DNA from: Neoarius graeffei
Taxonomy: Eukaryota > Chordata > Actinopteri > Siluriformes > Ariidae
Reading direction: 5' to 3'
Assembly (NCBI RefSeq): GCF_027579695.1
Contig: NC_083575.1
Coordinates: 66,377,154 to 66,441,153, forward strand
Length of the DNA stretch: 64,000 nt
Part shown: positions 1-11,565 of the stretch, in pieces
How the letters are laid out: every line of letters begins with the position of its first letter
Position numbering within the stretch: position 1 is the first letter of the stretch
The notes under the pieces: generated by a model
Seen by the model: only the letters and a program-made list of their open reading frames with translations
Told to the model about the DNA's origin: nothing
Database searches by the model: none
Program-made: the position numbers and the translations under genes

Positions 1-1699
1 TAAGAATTTGATGATCAGACGTATGGTTCAAAAGTAACAAGCAGAAATGTACCTGCAATTTTGACCTGTTGGTGGCGCTAGAGAGTTTGAGGTGCTGAGT
101 TGAAATTTGGTGACAAGATCCTTGAGGCAGCCTAGAATCAGTGTGCCAAGTTTAAAAACCTCTAGTCAGACGGTTCTATGCATTGCCATAGAATTTCATT
201 GATTTTAACAAAATTCAAAATGGTGGAAAATCCTCAAGGCAGAATATGACGTGATAGGGTGCGGTGGATTCGGCTTGAGCCAAGGATTCCTGACATAGTG
301 GAATTTTGTTTCTAGGCAAAACGCATCATGAGATATGAGCCAAAAGACATTTTTCCTAGTTATAGCGCCCCCTAGCAGCTAATTTGTTCCAAATTTTTTG
401 CTGCCCTTTGGGGAGGGGTGTTGCATAAAGCCACCAAGTTTCGTTAAGATACGCCAAAGGTTCGCCGAGAAATGAGCACACTTCCTGTCTTGCATCTGCC
501 AGCCAAATTTGATTGGCTGCCACGGCCAAACGCTTAAGAAATTCTAAAAACCGGGTATGTTTCTTGTGCAGCTTAGTCCCCAGTTGCCATGTACCAAGTT
601 TGGGAGAAATTCTTCAAAAATTGTGGGAGGAGAAGCATTTTAATTGATTTTCACATAATTCAAAATGGCGGAAAATCTCCTGGGTGGAATATGACGAGAC
701 AGGGCCCCTGGATTCGTGGTGACCCAAGTATTCCAGCGATACTAAGATTTTGATGATCAGACGTATGGTTCAAAAGTAACAAGCAGAAGTGTACTTGCAA
801 CTTTGACCTGTTGGTGGCGCTAGAGAGTTTGAGGTGCTGAGTTGAAATTTGGTGACAAGATCCTTGAGGGAGCCTAGAATCAGTGTGCCAAGTTTAAAAA
901 CCTCTAGTCAGACGGTTCTATGCGTTGCCATAGAATTTCACTGATTTTAACAAAATTCAAAATGGCGGAAAATCCTCAAGGCAGAATATGACGTCATAGG
1001 GTGCGATGGATTCGTCTTGAGCCAAGAATTCCTGCCATAGTGGAATTTTGTTTCTAGCCAAAACGAGTCATGAGATATGAGCCAAAAGACATTTTTCCTA
1101 GTTATAGCGCCCCCTAGCAGCCAATTTGTTCCAAATTTTTTGGGGCCCTTTCGGGAGGGGTGCTGCATAAAGGCACCAAGTTTCGTTAAGATACGCCAAA
1201 GGGTGGCCGAGAAATGAGCACACTTCCTGTTTCGCATCTTTGCAGCCAAGTTTGATTGGCTGCCACGGCCAAACGCTTGTGAAATTCAAATCACCGGGTA
1301 TAACTTTTGTGCAGGTTTGTCCAATTATGCTATCTTCCAAGTTTGGGAGAAATTGGTAAAAAATTGAGGGAGTTGAAACATTTTAATTGATATTCACAAA
1401 ATTCAAAATGGCGGGAAAAATATATGGGCGGGAAATGACGTCATGGGGTGCGTTGGATTCGTCTTGGCCCAAGGATTCCAGGGATACCAAGTTTTTGAAA
1501 ATCAGACCAACGGTTCAAAAGTTACAAGCAGAAATGTACCTGGGACTTTGACCTGTTGGTGGCGCTAACGGGTTTGAGGTAGAGGCCTGAAATTTGGTGA
1601 GAGGAATGTTGAGAGTGTCTAGAATCAGTGTGCCAAATTTCACAACTTTTTACCAGACGGTTCTATGGGCTGCCATAGACTTGCAGAGGCGGAAGTGGA

Positions 1700-1703
<4 letters not shown>
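1..1703. repeat. Higher-order tandem repeat array, copy 1 (3' part)
   Basis: About 2.3 units of a ~743-bp tandem repeat, entering from outside the window. The anchor GACCTGTTGGTGGCGC recurs at 63, 805 and 1550. Each unit contains two diverged half-units: the motif TTCAAAATGGCGG followed by a TGACG-containing segment and a GGATTCG segment occurs twice per unit, with different flanks. The array stops at the sequence GCGGAAGTGGACTGA, followed by (AAT)n, exactly as copy 2 does at 4904. Short open frames of 80-100 codons recur once per unit on the minus strand, but they simply follow the repeat and show no recognisable domain. I do not recognise the family; it could be a satellite or an internally amplified non-autonomous element. 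Confidence 0.85.

Positions 1704-1743
<40 letters not shown>
1703..1743. repeat. (AAT)n microsatellite between array copies
   Basis: About 13 AAT units lie exactly between the end of array copy 1 and the start of array copy 2. The same trinucleotide follows the end of copy 2 and separates the minisatellite monomers at 4905-5356, so it may be the element's own tail or its preferred target. Confidence 0.9.
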
Positions 1744-1746
<3 letters not shown>

Positions 1747-4700
1747 TAGCTGCAAGCAGCAATGTGGGGGCCAAGCAACATATGAGCCTAGTCGGAAGGC
1801 CAGCAGAATGCACTTGGGCCAGGTAATGCCCTTGTGCAGCTTAGTCCAAAGTTGCTATCTACCAAGTTTGGGAGAAATTGGTGAAAAATTGAGGGAGGAG
1901 AAGCATTTTAATTGATTTTTACAAAATTCAAAATGGCGGAAAATCGTAAAGGCTAAATATGACGTCATAGGCTGCGATGGATTCGGCTTGAGCCAAGGAT
2001 TCCAGAGATAGTGGAATTTTGTTTCTAGCCCAAACAGATCATGAGATATGAGCCAAAAGTAATTTTTCCTAGTTATAGCGCCCCCTAGCTGCCAAGTTGT
2101 TCCAAGTTTTTTGGGGACCTTTCTGGTGGCGTCTGGCAAAAGGCCACCAAGTTTCATTAAGATCTGCCAAAGGGCGGCCGAGATGTGAGCACACATCCTC
2201 TTTTGCGTCTGAGGAGCCAAATTTGATTGGCTGCCACGGCCAAACGCTTATGAAATTCATAAATCCGTGTAAGATTCTTCTGCAGTTTCGTCCACAGTTA
2301 CTATCTACCAAGCTTGGGAGAAATTGGTTAAAAACTGAGGGAGAAGAAGCATTTTAATAGATTTTCACATAATTCAAAATGGCGGAAAATCTACCAGGTG
2401 CAATATGACGAGACAGGGCGCGTTGGATTCGATGTCACCAAGGCATTCCAGAGATCCTATGATTTTGACGATCAGACGTATGGTTCAAAAGTAACAACCA
2501 GAAATGTACCTGCGAATTTGACCTGTTGGTGGCGCTCGAGAGTTTGAGGTGGTGAGTTGAAACTTGGCGACAAGACCCTTGAGGGAGCGTAGAATCAGGC
2601 TGCCAAATTTGAAAACCTCTAGTCATATGGTTCTATGGGTTGCCATCGAATTTGATTGATTTTAACAAAATTCAAAATGGTGGAAAAACCTCAAGTCAGA
2701 ATATGACGTCATAGGGTGCGATGGATTCGTCTTGACGCATGGATTCCAGAGATAATGGAATTTTGTTTCTACCCAAAACGCATCATGAGATATGAGCCAA
2801 AAGACATTTTCCCAGTTATAGCGCCCCCTAGCAGCCAATTTGTTCCAAATTTTTTGCTGCCCTTTGGGGAGGCGTGGTGCATAATGCCACCAAGTTTCGT
2901 TAAGATACGCCAAAGGGTGGCCGAGAAATGAGCACACTTCCTGTTTTGCATCTGCCTTCCAATTTTGATTGGCTGCCACGGCCAAACGCTTAGGAAATTC
3001 TAAAAACCGGGTAAGTTTTGTATGCAGCTTAGTCCCCAGTTGCCATCTACCAAGTTTGGGAGAAATTGTTCAAAAATTGAGGGAGGAGAAGCATTTTAAT
3101 TGATTTTCACATAATTCAAAATGGCGGAAAATCTACTGGGTGGAATATGACGAGACAGGGCGCGTTGGATTCCTTTTGCGCCAAGCATCCCAGCGATACT
3201 AAGAATTTGATGATCAGACGTATTGTTCAAAAGTAACATGCAGAAATGTACATGTGATTTTGACCTGTTGGTGGCGCTAGAGAGTTTGAGGTGTTGAGTT
3301 GAAAGTTGGTGACATGATCCTTGAGGCAGCCTAGAATCAGTGTGCCAAGTTTAAAAACCTCTAGTCAGACGGTTCTATGCGTTGCCATAGAATTTCATTG
3401 ATTTTAACAAAATTCAAAATGGCGGAAAATCCTCAAGGCAGAATATGACGTCATAGGTTGCGATGGATTCGTCTTCAGCCAAGAATTCCTGACATAGTGG
3501 AATTTTGTTTCTAGGCCAAACGCATCATGAGATATGAGCCAAAAGACATTTTTCCTAGTTATAGCGCCCCCTAGCGGCCAATTTGTTCCAACTTTTTTGT
3601 GGCCCTTTGAGAAGGGGTAGCGCATAATCCCACCAAGTTTCGTTAAGATAGGCCAAAGGGCCGCCGAGAAATGAGCACACTTCCTGTTTCGCGTCTTTGC
3701 AGCCAAATTTGATTGGCTGCCACGGCCAAACGCTTGTGAAATTCAAATCACCGGGTATAACTTTTATGCAGGTTGGTCCAATTATGCTATCTTCCAAGTT
3801 TGGGAGAAATTGGTAAAAAATTGAGGGAGTTGAAACATTTTAATTGATTTTCACAAAATTCAAAATGGCGGGAAAAATATATGGGCGGAAATGACGTCAT
3901 GGGGTGCGTTGGATTCGGCTTGGCCCAAGGATTCCAGGGATACCAAGTTTTTGAAAATCAGACCAACGGTTCAAAAGTTACAAGCAGAAATGTACCTGCG
4001 AATTTGACCTGTTGGTGGCGCTAGAGAGTTTGAGGTGGTGAGTTGAAACTTGGCGACAAGACCCTTGAGGGAGCGTAGAATCAGGCTGCCAAATTTGAAA
4101 ACCTCTAGTCATATGGTTCTATGGGTTGCCATCGAATTTCATTGATTTTAACAAAATTCAAAATGGTGGAAAAACCTCAAGTCAGAATATGACGTCATAG
4201 GGTGCGATAGTTTCGACTTGACGCAAGGATTCCAGAGGCAGTGGAATTTTGTTTCTACCCAAAAGGCATCATGAGATATGAGCCAAAAGTCATTTTTCCT
4301 AGTTATAGCGCCCCCTAGCAGCCAATTTGTTCCAAATTTTTTGTGGCCCTTTTTGGATGGGTGGGGCATAATGCCACCAAGTTTCGTTAAGATACTCCAA
4401 AGGGCGGCCGAGATATGAGCACACTTCCTGTTTGGCATCTGCGCAGCCAAATTTGATTGGCTGCCACGGGCAAACGCTTGTGAAATTCAAATCACTGGGT
4501 ATAACTTTTGTGCAGGTTCGTCCAATTATGCTATCTTCCAAGTTTGGGAGAAATTGGTAAAAAATTGAGGGAGTTGAAACATTTTAATTGATTTTCACAA
4601 AATTCAAAATGGCGGGAAAACTATATGGGCGGAAAATGACGTCATGGGGTGCGTTGGATTCGTCTTGGCCCAAGGATTCCAGGGATACCAAGTTTTTGAA

Positions 4701-4904
4701 AATCAGACCAACGGTTCAAAAGTTACAAGCAGAAATGTATCTGCGACTTTGACCTGCTGGTGGCGCTAGAGGGTTTGAGGTAGAGGCCTGAAATTTGCTG
4801 AGAGGAATGTTGAGAGTGTCTAGAATCAGTGTGCCAAATTTCACAACTTTTTACCAGACGGTTCTATGGGCTGCCATAGACTTGCAGAGGCGGAAGTGGA
4901 CTGA
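1744..4904. repeat. Higher-order tandem repeat array, copy 2 (complete)
   Basis: This copy starts with a distinct leader (TATAGCTGCAAGCAGC, then GGGGGCCAAGCA) and holds four anchors, at 2520, 3262, 4005 and 4751, spaced 742, 743 and 746 bp. It ends with the same terminus as copy 1 (GCGGAAGTGGACTGA). The leader's GGGGGCCAAGCA is the reverse complement of part of the minisatellite monomer just beyond the 3' end, so the copy may have terminal inverted repeats. Palindromic CRE sites (TGACGTCA) recur at about 1961, 2705, 3447, 3893, 4191 and 4638. No coding domain was recognised. The defined start and end make a mobile or once-mobile element likelier than a plain satellite. Confidence 0.8.
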
Positions 4905-5356
4905 ATAATAATAATAAGAAACAATAGAATCACTATGGGTGCCTTCGCAGCTTCGCTGCTTGGCCCCCAATAATAAGAAACAATAGAATCACTATGGGTG
5001 CCTTCGCAGCTTTGCTGCTTGGCCCCCAATAAGAAACAATAGAATCACTATGGGTGCCTTCGCAGCTTCGCTGCTTGGCCCCCAATAAGAAAACCGACAA
5101 ACTCATTAGGGGCCTTCGCCAGCTTCGCTGCTTGGCCCCTAATAATAATAATAATAATAATAAGAAAACCGACAAACTCATTAGGGGCCTTCGCCAGCTT
5201 CGCTGCTTGGCCCCTAATAATAATAATAAGAAAACCGACAAACTCATTAGGGGCCTTCGCCAGCTTCGCTGCTTGGCCCCTAATAATAATAATAATAATA
5301 AGAAAACCGACAAACTCATTAGGGGCCTTCGCCAGCTTCGCTGCTTGGCCCCTAAT
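4905..5356. repeat. Hairpin minisatellite interspersed with (AAT)n
   Basis: Two related monomer types are arranged in tandem. Three copies carry AAGAAACAATAGAATCACT followed by a GGTGCC...GGCCCCC stem. Four copies carry AAGAAAACCGACAAACTC followed by a GGGGCC...GGCCCC stem, with (AAT) runs of variable length between monomers. Each monomer can fold into a GC stem around TTCGC...GCTTCGCTGC. The block begins immediately after the end of array copy 2, so it is probably part of that element's 3' end. Confidence 0.85.
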
Positions 5357-5476
5357 TAAGAAATATTAAGGAATGTAGTTATTATTAAAACAATATTAAT
5401 TATATTTATCAATTTAAAAAGACAATCATTACAATGTCCTTAATGTCCACATGCTGTTAACATTGAAGAGAGTTAA

Positions 5477-6272
5477 AAAGAGACGGCCTTTCGATTTCAT
5501 AAAATCGGTGAAATTTAGTTCCCTCTGAAATTTGGTCATTGTGATATATGTTTATTTCTGTAATATCTCACAAAATATCAGGCCATTCTGTGGCTGGGAA
5601 GTTATTTAATTTGAGGGGATTCCTGAGCAAATAATGTGCATGAAATCGCTCATTTCACGCAGTCAGTCAGACAGAGGAAGTCCGTGTGCGCATGCGCAGG
5701 TTTATCTTCTTATTCTTTTCCTTCTTCTTCTGGGTTTTATGGCAGCTGGTGTCCACAGTGTTGCATTACTGCCATCTACAGGTTTACCTTTGACCGTGCA
5801 CTGACAGTTACATCATTCTGTCGCTAAACGAACAGCTGATCACACCGAGGTGCTCGCTGACTGCTGAGATTTATTAGTTTGGTCCTGCATTTCCTTTCCT
5901 TCGCAACATAACGTCTTTTCTTCTCACTTTCTGTTACTGTAGTTGGTCTTTCACGTTTCATTCTCACACTCATGTCCTCCATTTTTCTCTCCTGTTTCAA
6001 CTTTGTATCCCACAATGCCTTGCGTGAACGGGGAAAGCCCACCACATGATGCATGACGTAGTATCTTGAATTGGGTCATGGTGAAGCAGGAAAAAATAGC
6101 AGAGAGTTTAGGGCCACGTGATCCTAAATTCATTAATTTAAAAAAAATGAATAAAATTGGAAGTCTGTGATTCAAATTCAGTAGCTTTCAGTCCACTAAA
6201 CAAAAATAACTGGGTGTCAGGGAAAATTCTTTTTATGACCTACACTTGAAAACTCTGAAAGGCAGTATAGCT
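5477..6272. mobile_element. TTAA-flanked non-autonomous DNA transposon, family K1 copy 1
   Basis: A ~795-bp element between TTAA at 5473-5476 and TTAA at 6273-6276. The termini are imperfect inverted repeats of the form (TTAA)AGNTANACNGCCTTTC. A second, roughly 90% similar copy lies at 37459-38239 with the same TTAA flanks, which fixes both ends. No transposase frame is visible. The TTAA target site points to piggyBac or Kolobok mobilisation; the ends do not decide between them. The interior includes a GCGCATGCGC palindrome near 5690, an NRF1-type site. Confidence 0.75.
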
Positions 6273-6276
6273 TTAA

Positions 6277-7236
6277 TCACATTTTGTGCATTTGATAATT
6301 CTATATGCAAAAAAAAAAGATGTTGCTTTTTTAATGTTAAAAAGGCTGAATGACCCAGCATTCATGGAACAACCCACCAACTGTCCTAATATTTATAAAA
6401 GGTTGAATGTAAATTATTGATCTAAGTGTCTATTTTGTATATAAATGATCACATAATTAATTCTACCTCAGTCTATATTAGGTGCCTATGTGTGAAAATC
6501 CACTTGTACCTGCAGGCCAGACTCCAGAATATTGATTTTGTAGATTCTGTATCACTGGAGCATGCAGTGGCCACATCATTGTGCGATTATGGATTTCATT
6601 AAAGATTGTCATTTCACAGTTATGCCTTCATTCCTCAAAGCTAGCCAGTGTTCAGACTGTAATTACACTAAACACAAAACACTGGTTTTAGCAAAGAGAT
6701 AATATAACCATGACTCAAATATGTGGCTAGATGCCACACCTATAGTGTGAAATCATGTCTAGCCAAGACATAAACAATATTACACAGTAATATGGTATGA
6801 TGAATTAAAAATAAGCTTTTTGGTTTAAATAATTGTTATGCATACAGTAACTGCAGTTCCTGATCCTGTAGACTGCATCGTGTAATATCATGTCTGAAGC
6901 TGTTTCTATAACATCAACACACAGTCTGAAGCATTTGGAACTTTTCATATAAGATTTTTCATGGCAGTTTTCCAAATGAGAAAAATGTGTTTAGATTTAT
7001 AGGATAAGAAGGGGACTAACGGAAGCTGTGGGCTTTAAATAATTTTCCTTTCTGGAGCTGCAAAAATGCATCCTTCGTCCAAAAGGATCTTGCATTTAGA
7101 CTGAGGAGAATGCGAGAATGAATTGTTCAGGCTAGAATTAAGGGCCTTAGCACTACACACACTACACACTCCTGACCTTGCATTAGTGCTTGTTGCTGAT
7201 CTTTAAGAGTGACGAGGATCAAGTGACAATGTTAAA
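6277..7236. other. AT-rich intergenic stretch, nothing recognised
   Basis: I see no coding frame with a recognisable domain, no terminal repeats and no clear tandem structure here. Confidence 0.5.
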
Positions 7237-7634
7237 ATCAACACACTCACACATCCATCCACCCATCCATCCATTATCTGTAACCGCTTATCCTGTACAG
7301 GGTCGTGGGCAAGCTGGAGTCTATCCCAGCTGAATATGGGTGAGAGGTGCGGTACACCCTGGACAAGTCGCCAGGTCATCACAGGGCTGACACTAGAGAC
7401 AAACAACCATTCACACTCACATTCACACCTACGGTCAATTTAGAGCCACCAATTAGCCTAACCTGCATGTCTTTGGACTGTAAGGGAAACCAGAGCGCCC
7501 GGAGGAAACCCACGCAGACACAGGGAGAATATGCAAACTCCACACAGAAAGGCCCTCGTCAGCCGCTGAGCTTGAACCCAGGACCTTCTTGCTGTGAGGC
7601 GACAGTGCTAACCACTACACCACCGTGTCACCAA
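7237..7634 (-). mobile_element. Mermaid/DANA-type SINE (V-SINE), full length
   Basis: The tRNA-like head is at the right end (box A and box B motifs around 7570-7630, minus strand) and the conserved central domain lies around 7430-7520. The tail is a run of GGAT/ATCC repeats at the left, unlike the (GAGAT)n tails of most other copies in this window. Adjacent A-rich sequence at 7648 makes the target duplication hard to define. SINEs of this kind are transcribed by RNA polymerase III and moved by LINE machinery. Confidence 0.85.
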
Positions 7635-8204
7635 CAAAACCCAAAAAAAAAAAAATTAAAAAATCAACAAAATATAGAATAAAAGTATTTGATGATAAGA
7701 ACGTATCTTTTTTAGTTTTCAAGAAATATTATTATAGCATTTTTCACAAATTGCTACTGTCATTTCGCCAGTTTGTTCACATTCTAAGCGGACCACTATA
7801 CCACTGTGCCGCCCCACACGCACACAATAGATGATCATTTCCCTTCTACCACTTCTCATAATAGAGAATGTATAATGTGAGAAAGTTGAGTCAGCTTCTT
7901 ACCAAGCATCCGCAATGCCGTCTGTCTGGAAGACTTTCTCGTATCAAAAAAACAAAAACATTAACAACAACAATTAAAAACTAAATAAATAAAACAATAA
8001 AAAGTTATGGCTGCTGACTGTTACAAAGCACAAACACTGGAGACTCCTTACAAAAATTCTAAATAAATATTTCCTCACTGAAACCATCACCAAGCCAACA
8101 CAGTTATTTTTAATCTTCCTGAAAGTGAGCGAGTGGTATTAATGCAAACCTTGCAGCCAGAGCTAATATCACTTGCTGTGATATTAAAATTCATACACGG
8201 TATG
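7635..8204. other. AT-rich spacer with a possible SINE head fragment
   Basis: Mostly low-complexity AT sequence. The stretch near 7787-7815 resembles the SINE tRNA head (ACTATACCACTGTGCCGCCC) without the rest of a SINE, so it may be a short truncated copy. Nothing else was recognised. Confidence 0.4.
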
Positions 8205-8312
8205 GGTGCTGTGTGAGACGGCTGCCTCTCCAGTAACTCTGTAGTTTTTAGCTCTTTAAACCTCTTTTTTTCCACCTTTTTTACTTTTCTGCTCTTCTTA
8301 CGAAGACATAGT

Positions 8313-9500
8313 GTGTTTTACTTATATAACATGGATATTTTTAATTTTAACACGCAACCAGGAGCCAGTTTTCTCACTTATTCGAGAGAGGAGCTGCTGG
8401 CCCTGAAAACAATGGGACGAGCTGGGATACGACACCCCATCCCAGCAGAGCTGAGGAGGAAACCCAGGGGCTGCAAAGCTGGAGCTAAGCTAAAGGCTAG
8501 GCTAGAGGACAACCAGCGGCGCTACAAACCATCCATTCCCTCCATTATCATGGGGAATGTGAACTCGCTGCCAAATAAAGTCGACAAGCTTTCCACTCTG
8601 AACAACCAGCGGATTTACCAGGAGAGCAGCTTATTTATCTTTACGGAGACATGGCTAACACACCTTGTACCGGATGCTAGCGTGGACCTGCGGGAATTCA
8701 CTGCTGTGAGAGCCGACAGAGACACTAACACATGCGGGAAAAGCAAAGGTGGGGGACTCATCATTTATGTTAACAATCGCTGGTGTAACCCGGGACATAT
8801 CTCCTTAAAGACAGTTTTATGTTGCCCGGACATGGAGCTGCTAGCTGTTAGCCTGCGGCCATATTATCTGCTGAGGGAGTTCAGTCACTTGATCACCATC
8901 TGTGTTTACATCCCTCCGAGGGCAGCCGCAGCCGCTGCATGTGAGAGGATTCACTCTGTCACAGCAAGGCTGCAGACACAGCACCCTGAGGCATTTATCA
9001 TAATTTCTGGGGACTTTAATCATGCTACTTTGGACTCTACTTTGTCTGCTTTTTATCAGGCTGTGGATTGTCCAACAAGGAACAACAGGACAATTGACTT
9101 GCTGTATGATAATGTGAGGGATGCATACAGAGTCACACCCCTCCCCCCACTAGGGAAGTCTGACCACAACCTGGTTCATCTACAGCCGAAGTACACCCCC
9201 CTGGTTCAAAGGCAGCCTGCAACAACTAGCTCCAACAGGAGGTGGTCCCCTGAAATGGAAGATGCCCTCAGAGACTGTTATGACATCACGGACTGGGATG
9301 TGCTGCTTAGCCCACACTGTGAGGACATAGAGGGGCTGACACACTGTCTGACGGATTACCTTAACTTCTGTGCAGATGTGGTCTCCCCCGCTAAGACTGT
9401 ACGGTGTTACCCTAATAACAAGCCATGGGTAACACAGGAAGTCAAAGCTGTCCTCAACAGGAAGAAGGCCGCTTTCAGGAGCAGGGATGGGGGGCGATGA
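8313..9500 (+). pseudogene. LINE ORF, endonuclease half
   Basis: This segment encodes the apurinic/apyrimidinic-like endonuclease that nicks target DNA for target-primed reverse transcription. Visible family motifs are GNVNSL near residue 82, FTETWL near residue 110, SGDFNH near residue 233 and SDHNLV near residue 280, which supply the usual Asn, Glu, Asp/Asn and Asp/His residues. The frame is open for 395 codons, with an ATG at 8313 and a second in-frame ATG at 8331. It ends early because of a frameshift at or near the G6 run at 9489-9494; the natural continuation lies in another frame from about 9497. It is part of one broken polyprotein, not a stand-alone gene. Confidence 0.85.
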
Positions 9501-11285
9501 AAGCAGCACAGCAGGAGATAAAATGCTGCGTGAGGGAAGCTAAGGACAGCTACAGGAGGAAGGTGGAGCAGAAGCTGAAGGAGAACAGCATGAGGGAGGT
9601 CTGGGAAGGTGTGAAAACCATCACAGGCCACAATACAAAGACCAGAGTCGTTGAGGGGACAGTGGAGAGGGTGAATGAGTTGAATGACTTTTTCAATCGG
9701 TTCAACCAGCCCACGTCCCCCCCACCCTCTCCCTCACTGCAGCCATCTCTCCTTCTTCCCTCAACACACCTCCCCCCAGTCATCACAGCAGCCCCCTCCT
9801 CCCCCACCTCAACACAGACTCCTCCATGCATTACTGCAGACCAGGTCAGAGGTCAACTGAGGAAGCTTCACCCCAGGAAAGCAGCAGGCCTGGACAAGGT
9901 GTGTCCCCGACTACTGAAGACCTGTGCTGCTGAACTGGGTGAACCACTCCAATGCATCTTCAACCTTAGCCTGCAGCTGGAGAGAGTGCCCACCCTCTGG
10001 AAGACATCATGTATCGTTCCAGTTCCCAAAAAGAATCGGCCCAGCGAGCTGAACGACTTCTGACCGGTGGCACTCACTTCACATCTAATGAAGACATTGG
10101 AGCAGCTCTTCCTCAGCCTCCTCAGACCCCAGGTACAACATGCCCAGGACTGTCTGCAGTTTGCGTACCAGGCAGGTGTTGGTGTGGAAGACACCATCCT
10201 CTACCTGCTACACTGAGCCCACTCGCATCTGGATAAGGGAAATGGCACAGTGAGGATCCTCTTCTTGGACTTCTCGAGTGCCTTCAACACCATCCAGTCC
10301 CTATTGCTTCAGGACAAACTGAACAGGATGCAAGTGGACCCCTGTCTGGTCACCTGGATCTCCAGCTACCTCACTGACAGGCCGCAGTATGTCAGGCTGA
10401 AGGACATCACATCTGACACTGTGATTAGCAGCACCGGAGCACCCCAGGGCATGGTGCTGGCCCCTCTTCTCTTCATCCTGTACATTGCGGACTTCTGCTA
10501 CAACTCGGAGCTGTGTCACATTCAGAAGTTTGCTGATGACACAGCCATCATTGGGTGTATCAGTGATGACAGAGAGGAGGAGTATAGGAGCCTGGTGAGG
10601 GGCTTTGCTGTGTGGTGCAACAGGACCCATCTGCAGCTCAACACCTCAAAGACCAAGGAGCTGGTCATTGACTTTGGGAGGTCCAGACCAAGGTCACAAC
10701 CAGGTCTGATCGAGGGAGTCGAGGTGGAGGCTGTGGATTCCTACAAGTACCTCGGGCTGTGGCTGGACAGCAAGCTGGATTGGACTTGCAACACCAAACA
10801 CTTATACAGGAAGGGACAGATATATTATACAGGAAGACCTATACTTCCTTAGAAGGCTGCGGTCCTTTAACATCTGCAGGAAACTCCTGTGGATGTTCTA
10901 TCAGTCTGTGGTTGCCAGTGTCCTGTTTTACACCGTGGTGTGCTGGGGGGGCAGCACATCCAAGAAGGACATATCCAGGCTGGACAAACTGATCAGGCGG
11001 GCTGGCTCTGTGGTTGGCATGAAGCTGGACTCTCTGGTGACAGTGGCAGAGAAGAGGACTATGGACAAACTATTGAACATCATGGATAATGCCAGTCACC
11101 CTCTGCACACCGTCATCAGCAACCAGAGGAGCCTGTTCAGTGACAGAATGCTCCTTCCCAAGTGCAGGACGAACAGACTCAAAAACTCCTTTGTCCCTCA
11201 TGCCATCAGACTGTACAACTCCTCTCTGGGGGGAGGAGGGGTAACAGGAGGACAGAGGACGGGAAGGAGCAGTAGCCTAGCCTAA
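9497..11285 (+). pseudogene. LINE ORF, reverse transcriptase and C-terminal region
   Basis: This continues the endonuclease frame after the shift. The RT fingers/palm begin around the segment KLHPRKAAGLDKV at about 9865. The catalytic FADD box is at 10529-10540, preceded by STGAPQGMVLAPLLF. Two in-frame TGA codons interrupt it, at 10061-10063 (after ELNDF) and 10214-10216. The first looks like CGA to TGA decay. Near 10800-10845 a short duplication of TATACAGGAAG shifts the frame, and the C-terminal region resumes from about 10850 to the stop at 11285. The residues flanking each lesion read like a family member, so the lesions are probably true decay. Confidence 0.82.
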
Positions 11286-11565
11286 CAATAAGCAATACCG
11301 GACAATGTGCAATATAAAGTGCAATATCTCTCCTACCGCCGCCCCCCTTCTCCCCACCTTCCCCCCTTCCCCCTCCCCCTTCCCCCTACCCTTTCCTCTC
11401 TTCCCCATATCTTATTCTTTTTATATATTTGTATATGTAAATACTTAATTTATTTTAATTCATCTAGAAGTTTTCTCTATTTCTTTTCTCTGTTTATCTG
11501 TAATGATGCTGCTGGAATCTTAATTTCCCTGAGGGAACCCGCCCAAAGGGATCAATAAAGTTTTA

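Noticed and set aside
4905..5356. CRISPR-like regular repeats
   Set aside because: Monomers are adjacent apart from AAT runs; there are no unique spacers of constant length, no cas genes, and the DNA is from a vertebrate.
5054..5359. Open frames with poly-Asn and repeated RQLRCLAPN or GAKQRSWRRPL segments
   Set aside because: They are translations of the AAT-interspersed hairpin minisatellite. The frame stays open only because the repeat lacks stops, and no known protein resembles it.
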